Assembly (NCBI RefSeq): GCF_014639235.1
Contig: NZ_BMFU01000001.1
Location: 62,001-126,000 of the forward strand
Length of the DNA: 64,000 bases
Direction of reading: 5' to 3'
Source of the DNA: Paenibacillus silvae
GTDB taxonomy: Bacteria; Bacillota; Bacilli; Paenibacillales; Paenibacillaceae
In this document: one piece after another, positions 25,466 to 33,729 of the stretch
Layout of the letters: every line of letters starts with the position of its first letter
Position numbering within the stretch: position 1 is the stretch's first letter
Translations under genes and position numbers: made by a program
The notes under the pieces: model-generated
Database searches by the model: none
The model's input: the letters and a program-made list of their open reading frames with translations, nothing else
What the model was told of the DNA's origin: nothing

Positions 25466-26297
25466 CGGCCAGCAGCTTCCGCTCTGCATAAACAACCAGC
25501 TGATACATGGCCGTTGCAACGGCTGCAATAATCAGCAGACTTGATAACACTAGTGTGAAATTGAACACCTGGAATCCGTATATGATCAAGTATCCCAGTC
25601 CCTCTTTGGCTACCAGAAATTCTCCCACAATGACCCCGACCCAAGCCATGCCCACGTTAACTTTCAACGTAGATACAATCGTAGGAAATGAAGCCGGGAA
25701 CACCACTTTGGCAAAAATCTCGGAGCGCTGCCCGCCAAAGGTGCGAATCACCTTGACATAATTCGGATCAACCTCATTAAAGCTGTTATACACGACCAGC
25801 GTTGTAATAATGACCGTAATCGATAACGTGGTCATCACAATCGCCGTAAAACCCGCCCCGAACATCACAATAAAGATCGGACCCAGCGCCACCTTGGGCA
25901 TACTGTTGAATACAACCATATACGGATCAAGCACTTTGGACAAAAAAGGAGACCACCAGATCAGAACAGCAAGCAGCGTTCCGACAAGAGTCCCCAGTAA
26001 AAACCCGACGACCGTTTCACCAACGGTCACTCCGACATGTGCCCATATTTCGCCGCTGGCAACATCCTTGCCAATTTGACCGAAAATTTTGCTTGGATAA
26101 CTAAAGAGCAGCACATCAATCCAGCGCAATCTGCCTGCCAGCTCCCACAGCAAAAACATGCAGACTAACATCGACAGTTGAACCGCAAGGATATGGTGCC
26201 GCCACTTTGTCAGCCTGCGCATATGGTTATGATGAAGCTCTTCCAGCCAGCCCTCACGTGATTCCTGCTGCTGTTGATTCGATTCGTTCTGTCTCAC
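25455..26297 (-). CDS. ABC transporter permease, NitT/TauT (SsuC-like)
   Basis: A 280-residue inner-membrane permease. About six helices are visible from LAVQLSMLVCMFLLWELAG to TLVLSSLLIIAAVATAMYQ, with the family core DPYMVVFNSMPKVALGPIF and the ATPase-contact EAA-type loop FPASFPTIVSTLKVNVGMAW. The gene overlaps the ATPase gene by 4 bases (ATGA), so translation is coupled. It is the last gene of a three-gene importer operon: binding protein, ATPase, permease. The class imports sulfonates, nitrate, pyrimidine precursors or other small organics. The substrate cannot be called from sequence. Confidence 0.92.
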   Translation of the reverse strand: MRQNESNQQQQESREGWLEELHHNHMRRLTKWRHHILAVQLSMLVCMFLLWELAGRLRWIDVLLFSYPSKIFGQIGKDVASGEIWAHVGVTVGETVVGFLLGTLVGTLLAVLIWWSPFLSKVLDPYMVVFNSMPKVALGPIFIVMFGAGFTAIVMTTLSITVIITTLVVYNSFNEVDPNYVKVIRTFGGQRSEIFAKVVFPASFPTIVSTLKVNVGMAWVGVIVGEFLVAKEGLGYLIIYGFQVFNFTLVLSSLLIIAAVATAMYQLVVYAERKLLAGRR

Positions 26298-27088
26298 GTA
26301 TTTTTCTCACCTCCTCCAGACTGAACGAGTTCATCCCAGAGCAATTGAAACAGCTCATTGAAGCCAGCCTGCTCCCTTGCATAAAAGGGCTGCGCCATAC
26401 GAATGTTCTCCGGCACAACGAACTCGCGCCGGATACGGCCAGGATTACGGTCCAGCACAATAACCCGGTCACTGACCGCAATCGCTTCAGACAGATCGTG
26501 CGTAACCAGCACAGACGTTTTGCCGTACTCTCTTAACGTTTCCGAGACCAGATCCTCCAGCTGCAGCTTCGTTTGATAATCCAGCGCCGAGAACGGCTCA
26601 TCCAGCAGCAAAATAGCAGGGTCTGTAGCAAGGGTCCGTACTAGCGCCACCCGCTGCCGCATGCCCCCGGACAATTCCGACGGATACTGCTCTTCCGTCC
26701 CCCCTAGCCCCATGCTTGCGAGAAGCTCCCGCGTCCGTTCCCTGCTCTCTGCATTCAGATTGCCCGTCAACTCAAGTCCGATCAGCGCATTATCCAGAAT
26801 GGTGCGCCATGGGAACAGATAATCCTGCTGTAACATGTAACCGATCCGGGGTGAGGGTCCTTGAACCGGGCTGCCTTCCAACTCAACCTTTCCTTGCGTT
26901 GGAAGAAGCAGTCCGGCGATGATGGATAATAACGTTGTTTTGCCACAGCCGCTGGGGCCGACCAGACTGACAAACTCCCCCTGACCGATCCCCAGACTTA
27001 CATCTTCAATAGCCAAAGATGCTTCGCGCTCACTGAAATAGACTTGTGATATATTTTCCAGTCGGATCACATTGCCGGAATCAGGCAT
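26294..27088 (-). CDS. ABC transporter ATP-binding protein, NitT/TauT (SsuB-like)
   Basis: A 264-residue ATPase that powers the adjacent permease. Walker A is GPSGCGKTTLLSIIAGLL, the Q-loop YMLQQDYLFPW, the signature LSGGMRQRVAL, Walker B ILLLDEPFSALD and the switch VTHDLSEAIAV. The ATG at 27088 is preferred because GGAAG lies about 9 bases upstream; a GTG one codon earlier is possible. The 3' end overlaps the permease start. Order binding protein, ATPase, permease is usual for this class. Confidence 0.93.
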   Translation of the reverse strand: MPDSGNVIRLENISQVYFSEREASLAIEDVSLGIGQGEFVSLVGPSGCGKTTLLSIIAGLLLPTQGKVELEGSPVQGPSPRIGYMLQQDYLFPWRTILDNALIGLELTGNLNAESRERTRELLASMGLGGTEEQYPSELSGGMRQRVALVRTLATDPAILLLDEPFSALDYQTKLQLEDLVSETLREYGKTSVLVTHDLSEAIAVSDRVIVLDRNPGRIRREFVVPENIRMAQPFYAREQAGFNELFQLLWDELVQSGGGEKNT

Positions 27089-27205
27089 CACTGCTCACTT
27101 CCTTCCCTGAATCCTGAATTCACTCTGGCTTGATCTGCTATCGATCCATCCGGCTTCACATTTTTGCTTCCCTGACTTCTTGGTTTGCTTGCATTACTCA
27201 GCGAG

Positions 27206-28204
27206 TCAGGGTGTCGCCTGTTCTGCAAAGGTCAGATCGACGATGGTATTTAGCTCTACCTTTTGCTTTAATTCACCCGCAGCACTCATGACATCCAGCA
27301 GATTGTTCCATTCCTGCTCATCAATAATCGGGTCTGTTGCATACGTACCCTGTTCCTTGTAACGACTCACGCTGCTGGTCAGAATCGCCGGGTCGATATC
27401 TTTGAAAAATGGCTTGATCACTTCCGCAATCTCTTCTGCCGTATGGGAATCTACCCATAATTGGGCCTTGTGAAGTGCATTTGTAAACTTCTGCACAAGA
27501 TCCTTGTTCTCGTTCAAATAGCTCTGTTTTGTCATAAAAACAGTATAAGGCAGATGTCCGCTTTCCGTGCCGAACGAGGCCACTACCTTGCCACGGCCTT
27601 CCTGTTCAAAGATTGACGCCTGAGGTTCGAACAGCTGTACGTAATCCCCAGTGCCTGAAGCAAAGGCTGACGCGATATTGGCAAAATCCACATTCTGAAT
27701 CAGCTCCAGATCACGCGACGGGTCAATGCCATGTTTATTCAATACAAACTCTCCCGCCATCTGCGGCATTCCGCCTTTGCGTTGTCCGAGAAACACACTT
27801 TGCTTTAATTGCTCCCAATCAAAGTTTTCTTGAGCATTCCGTGCAAACAGAAACGTTCCGTCCGTCTGGGTCAGCTGTGCAAAATTTATGACCGGGTCTT
27901 CTGCGCCCTGCTGATACACATAGATGGATGTCTCTGCACCAACGAGCGCAATATCTACCGAACCCGCGAGCAGGGCCGCCATCGTTTTGTCTCCGCCAGC
28001 CGTAGTTTGTATATCCACCTCAAGCCCTTCTTCTGCAAAAAAACCTTGAGCCGCGGCAACATATTCCGGCGCGTAAAATACAGAGCGTGTTACTTCACCA
28101 ATCGTAATCTTGGCTTCGTTCTCTTCCTTATTGCAGCTCGTCAGCGCAACAATGATAATTAGCAGGATCACAATGCCCCGGATAAACCATGGCGTATATT
28201 TCAT
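27206..28204 (-). CDS. ABC transporter substrate-binding lipoprotein, NMT1/THI5-like
   Basis: A periplasmic-type binding protein anchored as a lipoprotein: helix RGIVILLIIIVALTSC ends in the lipobox LTSC, with the Cys at residue 24. The rest is an NMT1/THI5-like domain: RSVFYAPEYVAAAQGFFAEE, GGDKTMAALLAGSVDIALVG, GQRKGGMPQMAGEFVLNKHG. Such proteins bind pyrimidines, sulfonates, nitrate or bicarbonate. No TPP riboswitch is seen before it, so thiamine-precursor uptake is not supported. Start ATG 28204 follows AAAGGAGGG. The ribosome site is partly inside an 11-bp inverted repeat. Confidence 0.9.
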   Translation of the reverse strand: MKYTPWFIRGIVILLIIIVALTSCNKEENEAKITIGEVTRSVFYAPEYVAAAQGFFAEEGLEVDIQTTAGGDKTMAALLAGSVDIALVGAETSIYVYQQGAEDPVINFAQLTQTDGTFLFARNAQENFDWEQLKQSVFLGQRKGGMPQMAGEFVLNKHGIDPSRDLELIQNVDFANIASAFASGTGDYVQLFEPQASIFEQEGRGKVVASFGTESGHLPYTVFMTKQSYLNENKDLVQKFTNALHKAQLWVDSHTAEEIAEVIKPFFKDIDPAILTSSVSRYKEQGTYATDPIIDEQEWNNLLDVMSAAGELKQKVELNTIVDLTFAEQATP

Positions 28205-28215
28205 CACATGTCCCT

Positions 28216-28273
28216 CCTTTACTGGGTTTAGCCTTTTCTCTCTACTATGGATATGCCGAGGCCCAGTAAAAGG
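28216..28273 (-). promoter_or_regulatory. Inverted repeat sequestering the ribosome site of the ABC operon
   Basis: On the minus strand CCTTTTACTGGG (28273-28262) pairs with CCCAGTAAAGG (28226-28216), 11 base pairs with one bulged T and a 35-base loop. The second arm contains the AAAGG of the ribosome site AAAGGAGGG. If transcription starts upstream of the first arm, the hairpin would hide the ribosome site. If the promoter lies inside, it would be a DNA operator instead. No known riboswitch consensus is seen. Confidence 0.5.
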
Positions 28274-28290
28274 TTAAGAACTTGCACGCA

Positions 28291-28331
28291 AAAAAAAAGC
28301 AGGCCAACCAGAACGTTTCCGGCGGGCCTGC
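28291..28331 (-). terminator. Terminator of the M32 carboxypeptidase gene
   Basis: On the minus strand GCAGGCCC (28331-28324) pairs with GGCCTGC (28305-28299) and is followed by eight Ts. It lies 11 bases after the carboxypeptidase stop and separates it from the ABC operon. Confidence 0.88.
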
Positions 28332-28341
28332 GTTTAGCACA

Positions 28342-29856
28342 TCACAGATTATAAATCTCAGTATATTTGGCTTCCAGATAATCAGCCAGGTAATCGGGGT
28401 TCAACTCTTCACCAGTGACAGCCAGAATCAACTCGGAAGGGGTACGGCTCTTTCCGTATCGATAGATTTTATCCGTCAGCCAGTCTTTGATCGGAGTCAG
28501 GTTACCCGCAGCAATCAGGCTGTCCAGATCAGGCATTTCTTTGCGCAGTGTATGCATAATTTGTGCCGCATACATGTTACCGAGAGAGTAGGATGCAAAA
28601 TACCCGAAATCTCCGCCTGACCAGTGCACATCCTGCAGAACACCCTCACCATCGTTGGTTGGCATAATTCCGAGATATTCTTTATATTTGGCATTCCACG
28701 TTTCAGGCAGGTCCTTCACCTCAAGCCCTTCATTAAACAGCATCTTTTCAATCTCATAACGAATAATAATATGCAGATTGTAGGTCAACTCATCGGCTTC
28801 AATTCGGATCAGCGAGCTTTCCACCCGGTTAATTGCACGATAGAAATCCTCCAGCTTCACCTCACTCAGCTGCGGGAAATGCTGCTGCAGGTCTTGATAA
28901 TAACGCGTCCAGAACGGCAGACTGCGACCAATCATATTTTCCCATAATCTGGACTGGGACTCATGAATGCCCATTGATGTTCCTTCCGCCAGCAGTGTTC
29001 CCGCCAGGCTCTCATCAATATTTTGCTCGTAAAGAGCATGTCCACCTTCATGTAATGAACTGAAAATCGCACTGGTAACATCGTCCTGCAGATAGTTCGT
29101 TGTAATGCGGACATCACCCGGATTAAGCCCTGTTGCAAACGGATGTACGCTCTCGTCAAGGCGACCTGCTTCAAAGTCATATCCCATCTGCTTCAGAATA
29201 AACAGACTGAATTTCTCCTGCTGCTTCGGATCGAAGATCTGCTGCAGGAACCCCGTTTCCGGCTTGTTCCCGGACGCATTAATCTTCTCCTGAAGTGGAA
29301 CGAGACGAGCCTTGAGCCTAGTAAACACCTCATCCACCTTTTCTACAGTCAGATCTGGTTCGTACATATCCAGCAGTGTATCATATCTTGTATTTTTCAC
29401 ACCCCAGTAGTCGATAAACTCCTGTTTGAGCTTGACGATTTCCGTGAGGTAAGGAGAGAAGCCCGCATAATCACTTTGGTGCTTGGCATCTTCCCAGGCT
29501 GTCTCCGATTTGGCTGTAAGCACCGTATACGCCTGTACTTTTTCCGGCGGAACCGACTGACTGCGGTCATATTCCTTTTTGCACTCTTGTACGAGACGAC
29601 GATCCTGATCTTCAAGCTGCTCCAGCACTTCCGGCTGGGTCAACATTTCCAGATATGCCTTCATTTCTTCCGAGGTTTGCAGCTTGAAAGCTTCTGTAGA
29701 GAGCATGCCTAACGTTTCCGAACGTGTTGGCACGCCTTTTTTCGGCGCACCTGTGCGCAGATCCCAGTGAAGCAAACCGATGGCTTCATGATAACTTTTA
29801 ATTTTACGGGCCAAAATAAGGAAGGATTGCAGTTGCTGCTGTGTTTGTTTATCCAT
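28342..29856 (-). CDS. Carboxypeptidase, peptidase family M32
   Basis: A 504-residue zinc carboxypeptidase (Taq/Pfu type) that removes C-terminal residues from peptides in the cytoplasm. The metal motif is FSSLHEGGHALYEQN with HEGGH at about residue 269 and a downstream Glu in GTSMGIHESQSRLWEN. Other family landmarks are GLLHWDLRTGAPKKG near residue 28, DVRITTNYLQDD before the metal site, RIEADELTYNLHIIIRYEIE and GDFGYFASYSLGNMYAAQI near the end. Length is normal. It has its own promoter and terminator, so it is a single transcript divergent from the carbonic anhydrase gene. Confidence 0.95.
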   Translation of the reverse strand: MDKQTQQQLQSFLILARKIKSYHEAIGLLHWDLRTGAPKKGVPTRSETLGMLSTEAFKLQTSEEMKAYLEMLTQPEVLEQLEDQDRRLVQECKKEYDRSQSVPPEKVQAYTVLTAKSETAWEDAKHQSDYAGFSPYLTEIVKLKQEFIDYWGVKNTRYDTLLDMYEPDLTVEKVDEVFTRLKARLVPLQEKINASGNKPETGFLQQIFDPKQQEKFSLFILKQMGYDFEAGRLDESVHPFATGLNPGDVRITTNYLQDDVTSAIFSSLHEGGHALYEQNIDESLAGTLLAEGTSMGIHESQSRLWENMIGRSLPFWTRYYQDLQQHFPQLSEVKLEDFYRAINRVESSLIRIEADELTYNLHIIIRYEIEKMLFNEGLEVKDLPETWNAKYKEYLGIMPTNDGEGVLQDVHWSGGDFGYFASYSLGNMYAAQIMHTLRKEMPDLDSLIAAGNLTPIKDWLTDKIYRYGKSRTPSELILAVTGEELNPDYLADYLEAKYTEIYNL

Positions 29857-29899
29857 CGTTAAAGCTCACCTCTTCAAAAAAAATGTGTACACCCTATTG

Positions 29900-29928
29900 A
29901 TGATACTTTTTGCATTGCGTATAATCAA
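29900..29928 (-). promoter_or_regulatory. Sigma-A promoter of the M32 carboxypeptidase gene
   Basis: TTGATT (29928-29923) and TATCAT (29905-29900) lie 17 bases apart on the minus strand, 44 bases before the start codon. The opposite strand has TTGACA at 29932-29937, possibly the -35 for the carbonic anhydrase gene, but no good -10 at proper spacing. Confidence 0.55.
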
Positions 29929-30078
29929 CTTTTGACAGAAGCATATTGCATTATTCTTCTAAAAAAAGGAGTCGTGGTCTGCGGATTGCGATATCCCAAC
30001 ACTAATCAAAGGCGTGTAGGACAAGCTGCTCATGCAAGTAGCCGTGCTCGTCGTATTGGATAACAGGAGGCAATGGAC

Positions 30079-30654
30079 ATGAACAACATTCAAGAGATTT
30101 TGCAGCACAACCAATCATTTGTCGAGACTAAAGAATACGAGAAGTATACGGCTAGCAAGTTTCCAACCAAAAAGATGGTCATCATCACTTGTATGGATAC
30201 CCGTCTGGTCGAGTTGCTGCCCAAAGCCATGAATCTGAAGAATGGCGATGTGAAAATTATTAAAAACGCCGGTGCGATTATCTCTCAGCCTTTCGGAAGT
30301 GTTATGCGTTCCGTTCTGGTTGCCATCTATGAACTGGGCGCAGATGAGGTTCTCGTTGTCGGACATACGGAATGTGGCATGGCGTCACTGCATGCGGAAA
30401 CGATGATTGGTCATATGGAGGAACGTGGTGTTTCCAAGGAAGTCATGTCTACATTGGAAAACTCCGGCATCCGTCTGCAAAAATGGCTGCGCGGGTTTGA
30501 CAGCGTCGAAGAAGGGGTAAAAGGTACTGTGCAGGTCATCAAGAAACACCCCCTGCTTCCACCGAATGTGCCTGTTCACGGCATGGTTATCGATTCTTAC
30601 ACAGGTAAGCTCGATCTTGTCGCTGACGGGTACGAACAACAGGCATCTCTCTAA
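30079..30654 (+). CDS. Beta-class carbonic anhydrase
   Basis: A zinc enzyme that interconverts CO2 and bicarbonate. The start is ATG 30079 (MNNIQEILQHNQSF), 8 bases after AGGAGG; an ATG 6 bases earlier is too close. The product has 191 residues. Zinc ligands are visible in TCMDTRLVELLP (Cys and the Asp-Arg pair) and VVGHTECGM (His and Cys). HGMVIDSYTGKLDLV is the typical C-terminal strand. It resembles the YtiB type of Bacillus. It is followed by a strong terminator and is probably transcribed alone. Confidence 0.94.
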   Translation: MNNIQEILQHNQSFVETKEYEKYTASKFPTKKMVIITCMDTRLVELLPKAMNLKNGDVKIIKNAGAIISQPFGSVMRSVLVAIYELGADEVLVVGHTECGMASLHAETMIGHMEERGVSKEVMSTLENSGIRLQKWLRGFDSVEEGVKGTVQVIKKHPLLPPNVPVHGMVIDSYTGKLDLVADGYEQQASL

Positions 30655-30669
30655 AAATATTTTACATTT

Positions 30670-30697
30670 GCGGGCCCTCGGGTCCGCTCTTTTTTTG
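30670..30697 (+). terminator. Terminator of the carbonic anhydrase gene
   Basis: GCGGGCC-CTCG-GGTCCGC (30670-30687) forms a 7-bp stem with one G-T pair and a 4-base loop, followed by TCTTTTTTT. Confidence 0.9.
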
Positions 30698-30725
30698 TCT
30701 AAATTAAGGCAGTTAAGCTGCCAGG

Positions 30726-30755
30726 TTGTCAAACCATACAGTTTCAGTGTACACT
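30726..30755 (+). promoter_or_regulatory. Promoter of the padR gene with a palindrome over the -10
   Basis: TTGTCA (30726-30731) and TACACT (30750-30755) lie 18 bases apart. The perfect 10-bp palindrome AGTGTACACT (30746-30755) covers the -10. That is a sensible place for an autorepressor site; PadR binding is inference. Confidence 0.45.
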
Positions 30756-30829
30756 TTTATGAAAGCGGTCAACGAAAGCGAATAAGATGGTTTTCCTTGA
30801 CCCAGCCCTAATATTAAGGAGACATGTGC

Positions 30830-31396
30830 ATGAACATACTTTCCTACGGATTGCTCGGGCTGCTTACCCGCGAGGAGTCTTCCGGTTATGATCTGATGCT
30901 GAAGATTCAGCCGCATTGGCAGGCCAAACACAGCCAGATCTACCCGCTCCTGTCCAAGATGGAAAACGATGAGTTACTCGCCTCCCGCTGGGTACAACAG
31001 TCTGACAAGCCGGACAAAAAAATGTATGCAGTTACGGACAAAGGCATTCAAAAGTTGTTGGAGTGGATGATCACTCCAGTCACTGCACCCGTTACACGTG
31101 ATGAATTCAATCTTCGTATTCTCTGTGTTGGTATCGCCGAAGATGGAAGCATGAGACGTATTCTGAATGAGCGCAAAAGCTGGTTTATGGAACGGATACG
31201 GTATTTTGAAGATTTGAAATCACGTATACCTCAAGACAACCTTCGCATAGGCAGCCGTGAATTCGGCAGTTACATTCTGGTACAGAAAGGGCTGATGAAC
31301 GCCCAAACCGGCCTGGAATGGTGTAATTGGGTGACCCAGCTTCTCGATGGTCAGGCAGCCATTCAGGACCCCAGTCCAAGTATTTCAGAAATTTGA
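30830..31396 (+). CDS. PadR-family transcriptional regulator
   Basis: A 188-residue PadR-type repressor. Residues 1-80 form the winged helix: ILSYGLLGLLTREESSGYDL, HSQIYPLLSKMENDELLAS and KKMYAVTDKGIQKLLEWM. The C-terminal half is a helical dimer domain with ERKSWFMERIRYFEDLKSR. The start is ATG 30830, 8 bases after AAGGAG; an ATG two codons earlier is too close. PadR proteins usually control nearby efflux or stress genes and themselves. The next genes on the strand encode a Gly-rich secreted protein and DUF2653, 100 bases on, and may or may not be its targets. Confidence 0.88.
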   Translation: MNILSYGLLGLLTREESSGYDLMLKIQPHWQAKHSQIYPLLSKMENDELLASRWVQQSDKPDKKMYAVTDKGIQKLLEWMITPVTAPVTRDEFNLRILCVGIAEDGSMRRILNERKSWFMERIRYFEDLKSRIPQDNLRIGSREFGSYILVQKGLMNAQTGLEWCNWVTQLLDGQAAIQDPSPSISEI

Positions 31397-31498
31397 TTTT
31401 AAATTTTGAAACGTTCCAGCAAGTTAGCCGTATTACTTGAGTAAGGCCCATATTTGGGCGAAGCAAACAAATTTAATCAGGGGGTTACGATCTATACA

Positions 31499-31999
31499 AT
31501 GAAGAAAAAATTTGGAATTAAACATCTGATGATGGTTTTCATGGCGTTTACACTTTTGTTCGCAACCGTGGGTGTTACCAATCCGGACAGTGCTGATGCA
31601 AGACGTGGCGGTGGCGGTTTCAAATCTGGAACGAAAAGTTACACTAACACCCCTAAGAAATCAGACAGTAACGTAAGTCAGTCTAATTCCCGTAACAACT
31701 CCAATACTGGCGCAGCGGCGAATAACCGTGGCGGATTCTTTGGCGGTGGCGGCGGATTTATGAAAGGCATGATGCTGGGTGGTCTCGCTGGTATGCTGTT
31801 CGGCGGATTGTTTGGCGGTATGGGCGCACTTGGCAACATTCTCGGCTTGCTCGTAAACGTAGCGGCAATTATGCTGATCGTTATGCTGGCTATGGCACTC
31901 TTCAGAGCTATCACGAATCGCCGCAAACCTGCAGCAGATGGTCGCTACGATCGTCGCGATGATCGTGACGATGATCGCAACAGAAACGGACGGTACTAA
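31499..31999 (+). CDS. Secreted Gly-rich protein, Tim44-like N-terminal part
   Basis: A 166-residue protein with a signal peptide (HLMMVFMAFTLLFATVGVT, likely cut after SADA). Next come RRGGGGFKSGTKSYTN, a Ser/Asn-rich stretch, a Gly-rich hydrophobic block (GGFFGGGGGFMKGMMLGGLA) and a membrane helix (LLVNVAAIMLIVMLAMALF). It ends in a highly charged tail of alternating Arg and Asp. This order resembles the N-terminal region of bacterial Tim44-like proteins but lacks the Tim44 domain. The start is the ATG of KKKFGIKH; GGGGG lies rather far upstream. The DUF2653 gene begins 5 bases after its stop, so they form a pair. Function is unknown. Confidence 0.7.
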   Translation: MKKKFGIKHLMMVFMAFTLLFATVGVTNPDSADARRGGGGFKSGTKSYTNTPKKSDSNVSQSNSRNNSNTGAAANNRGGFFGGGGGFMKGMMLGGLAGMLFGGLFGGMGALGNILGLLVNVAAIMLIVMLAMALFRAITNRRKPAADGRYDRRDDRDDDRNRNGRY

Positions 32000-32004
32000 G
32001 CTCT

Positions 32005-32289
32005 ATGGTTCTAAGTATGGATGAGATTGTGAATGCGATCTGTATTCACATGGCAGAGCGTAAAGGCGTACGTCCTACAGATGTAAATGTAGAGTTGAGT
32101 TGGGAAGAAGACACGGGATATTCCGCAGAAGTCTGGATTCAAGGCCGCAGTCAGTTTCTGGTCGAGTCCAACATGATTGAAGCGATCCTGCGATACCTGC
32201 ACAGCGAATACAACATTCGAGCGTACCGTGAAGATGTCACGCTGGATCTCGATGAAGAGATTACAGCGATTGTGAATCAACAATACTAA
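32005..32289 (+). CDS. DUF2653 (YxcD-like) protein
   Basis: A 94-residue protein of the YxcD/DUF2653 family. It has MDEIVNAICIHMAERKGV, VNVELSWEEDTGYSAEVW and IEAILRYLHSEYNIRAY, all typical. The ATG at 32005 has a poor ribosome site. An internal ATG at 32017 (MDEIV) is an alternative that fits the family start better. It begins 5 bases after the Gly-rich membrane protein gene and is probably translated by coupling. The family has no known function. A strong bidirectional terminator follows. Confidence 0.82.
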   Translation: MVLSMDEIVNAICIHMAERKGVRPTDVNVELSWEEDTGYSAEVWIQGRSQFLVESNMIEAILRYLHSEYNIRAYREDVTLDLDEEITAIVNQQY

Positions 32290-32320
32290 ACAGGACAAAA
32301 ATAACTGGCCTGATATACGA

Positions 32321-32369
32321 AAGACCGTCTTTCCTCTGTCATCTGACAGAGATGGAGACGGTCTTTTTG
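32321..32369 (+). terminator. Bidirectional terminator between DUF2653 gene and tyrS
   Basis: AAGACCGTCT (32321-32330) and AGACGGTCTT (32356-32365) form a 10-bp stem, with an inner CTCTGTC/GACAGAG stem. TTTTTG follows on the plus strand. The minus strand reads TTTCG after the stem, so it can also end tyrS. Confidence 0.9.
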
Positions 32370-32378
32370 TTATGAAAT

Positions 32379-33641
32379 CTAGGCTTGAAGTTTAACCAGG
32401 CTGTAGTTCTTTTTACCTTTGCGGATAATAATGAACTTGCCACCGATCGCATGCTCTGCGGATACTGTAAAATCAAGCTCGGTAATTTTCTCACCGTTCA
32501 TGGAGATCGCGCCTTTGGTCACATCCTCGCGGGCTTGGCGTTTGGACGGCTCCAGACCCAGCTCCACCAGCCAGTCGACGATATTTTTAGCCTCGCCGTC
32601 CGTTTCATAGGTTGGCATCTCCTTGAAGCCCTGCTCGATCTCATCCGCTGTCAGGGAACGAATATCACCGCTGAACAGAGCAGCTGTAATACGTTTCGCC
32701 TGCTCCAGCATCTCTTCACCATGAACAAACCTGGTCATTTCCTCGGCCAGTGCCTTCTGTGCTTCACGTTTATGCGGCTCTGTCTCCACCTTCTCGGCCA
32801 ACGCCTCAATCTCTTCTTTGCTCAGGAAGGTGAAGTATTTCAAGTATTTGATAACATCCCGGTCATCCGTATTTGCCCAGAACTGATAGAACTCAAACGG
32901 GGTTGTTTTGTTCGGATCAAGCCAGATCGCGCCGCCAGCTGTTTTACCAAACTTCGTACCGTCCGACTTCAGCATCAGCGGGATGGTTAATCCGAAAGCT
33001 TTAGCCTCTGATCCTTCTTTTTTGCGAATCAGATCCAGACCGCTTGTAATGTTGCCCCACTGATCCGACCCACCGATCTGCAGCTGTACATCCTCCGTTT
33101 GGAACAGGTGCAGATAATCCAGGGACTGCAGGATCTGGTAGGAGAATTCCGTAAAGGAGATGCCACCTTCGAGACGACTCGCCACCACATCTTTGGCAAG
33201 CATTGTATTCAGGTTAAAGTTTTTACCATAATCACGCAGGAACTCAATGATGTTAATTTTGTGAGTCCAGTCATAGTTGTTCACCATGCGAACCTGATTG
33301 TCACCTTCGGTCATAAACAGCTTTTTCATCTGTGCAGTCAGCGCGTCCACATTGGCCTGCACCTGTTCCAGCGTCTGCAAGGAGCGCTCGGACTGACGAC
33401 CACTTGGATCACCAATCGTACCTGTTGCACCACCGATCAGAATCACCGGACGGTGACCCGCCAGCTGGAAGCGTTTCAGCATCATAAAGGGAATCAAGTG
33501 TCCGATATGCATACTGTCACCTGTCGGATCTACACCGCAGTACAGGGAGATTGATTTCGTCTCTGTCAGTTCTCGCAGCCCTTCTGCGTCCGTTTGCTGG
33601 TTAATGGCATCGCGCCACTGTAGTTCGTCAATAATGTTCAT
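32379..33641 (-). CDS. tyrS: Tyrosyl-tRNA synthetase
   Basis: A 420-residue class I synthetase that charges tRNA-Tyr. The HIGH motif is DSMHIGHLIPFMML, the tyrosine-binding region is YQILQSLDYLHLF with QIGGSDQWGN, and the KMSKS equivalent is KFGKTAGGA. The C-terminal 80 residues form an S4 RNA-binding domain (EPSKRQAREDVTKGAISMNG). AGGGG precedes the ATG. Expression is controlled by a T-box leader with its own promoter upstream, so it responds to uncharged tRNA-Tyr. Confidence 0.98.
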   Translation of the reverse strand: MNIIDELQWRDAINQQTDAEGLRELTETKSISLYCGVDPTGDSMHIGHLIPFMMLKRFQLAGHRPVILIGGATGTIGDPSGRQSERSLQTLEQVQANVDALTAQMKKLFMTEGDNQVRMVNNYDWTHKINIIEFLRDYGKNFNLNTMLAKDVVASRLEGGISFTEFSYQILQSLDYLHLFQTEDVQLQIGGSDQWGNITSGLDLIRKKEGSEAKAFGLTIPLMLKSDGTKFGKTAGGAIWLDPNKTTPFEFYQFWANTDDRDVIKYLKYFTFLSKEEIEALAEKVETEPHKREAQKALAEEMTRFVHGEEMLEQAKRITAALFSGDIRSLTADEIEQGFKEMPTYETDGEAKNIVDWLVELGLEPSKRQAREDVTKGAISMNGEKITELDFTVSAEHAIGGKFIIIRKGKKNYSLVKLQA

Positions 33642-33729
33642 TACAATAACCCCTTTTCTTTGATCAAAATACAGTCATGACTTACGTACCCTAGTGCGAA
33701 ACTTACATTGCAACGGCTTTTTTGAACAC

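Noticed and set aside
28208..28341. TPP riboswitch before the NMT1/THI5-like binding protein gene
   Set aside because: I looked for the CTGAGA and the other conserved TPP boxes and did not find them. Only the inverted repeat is present.
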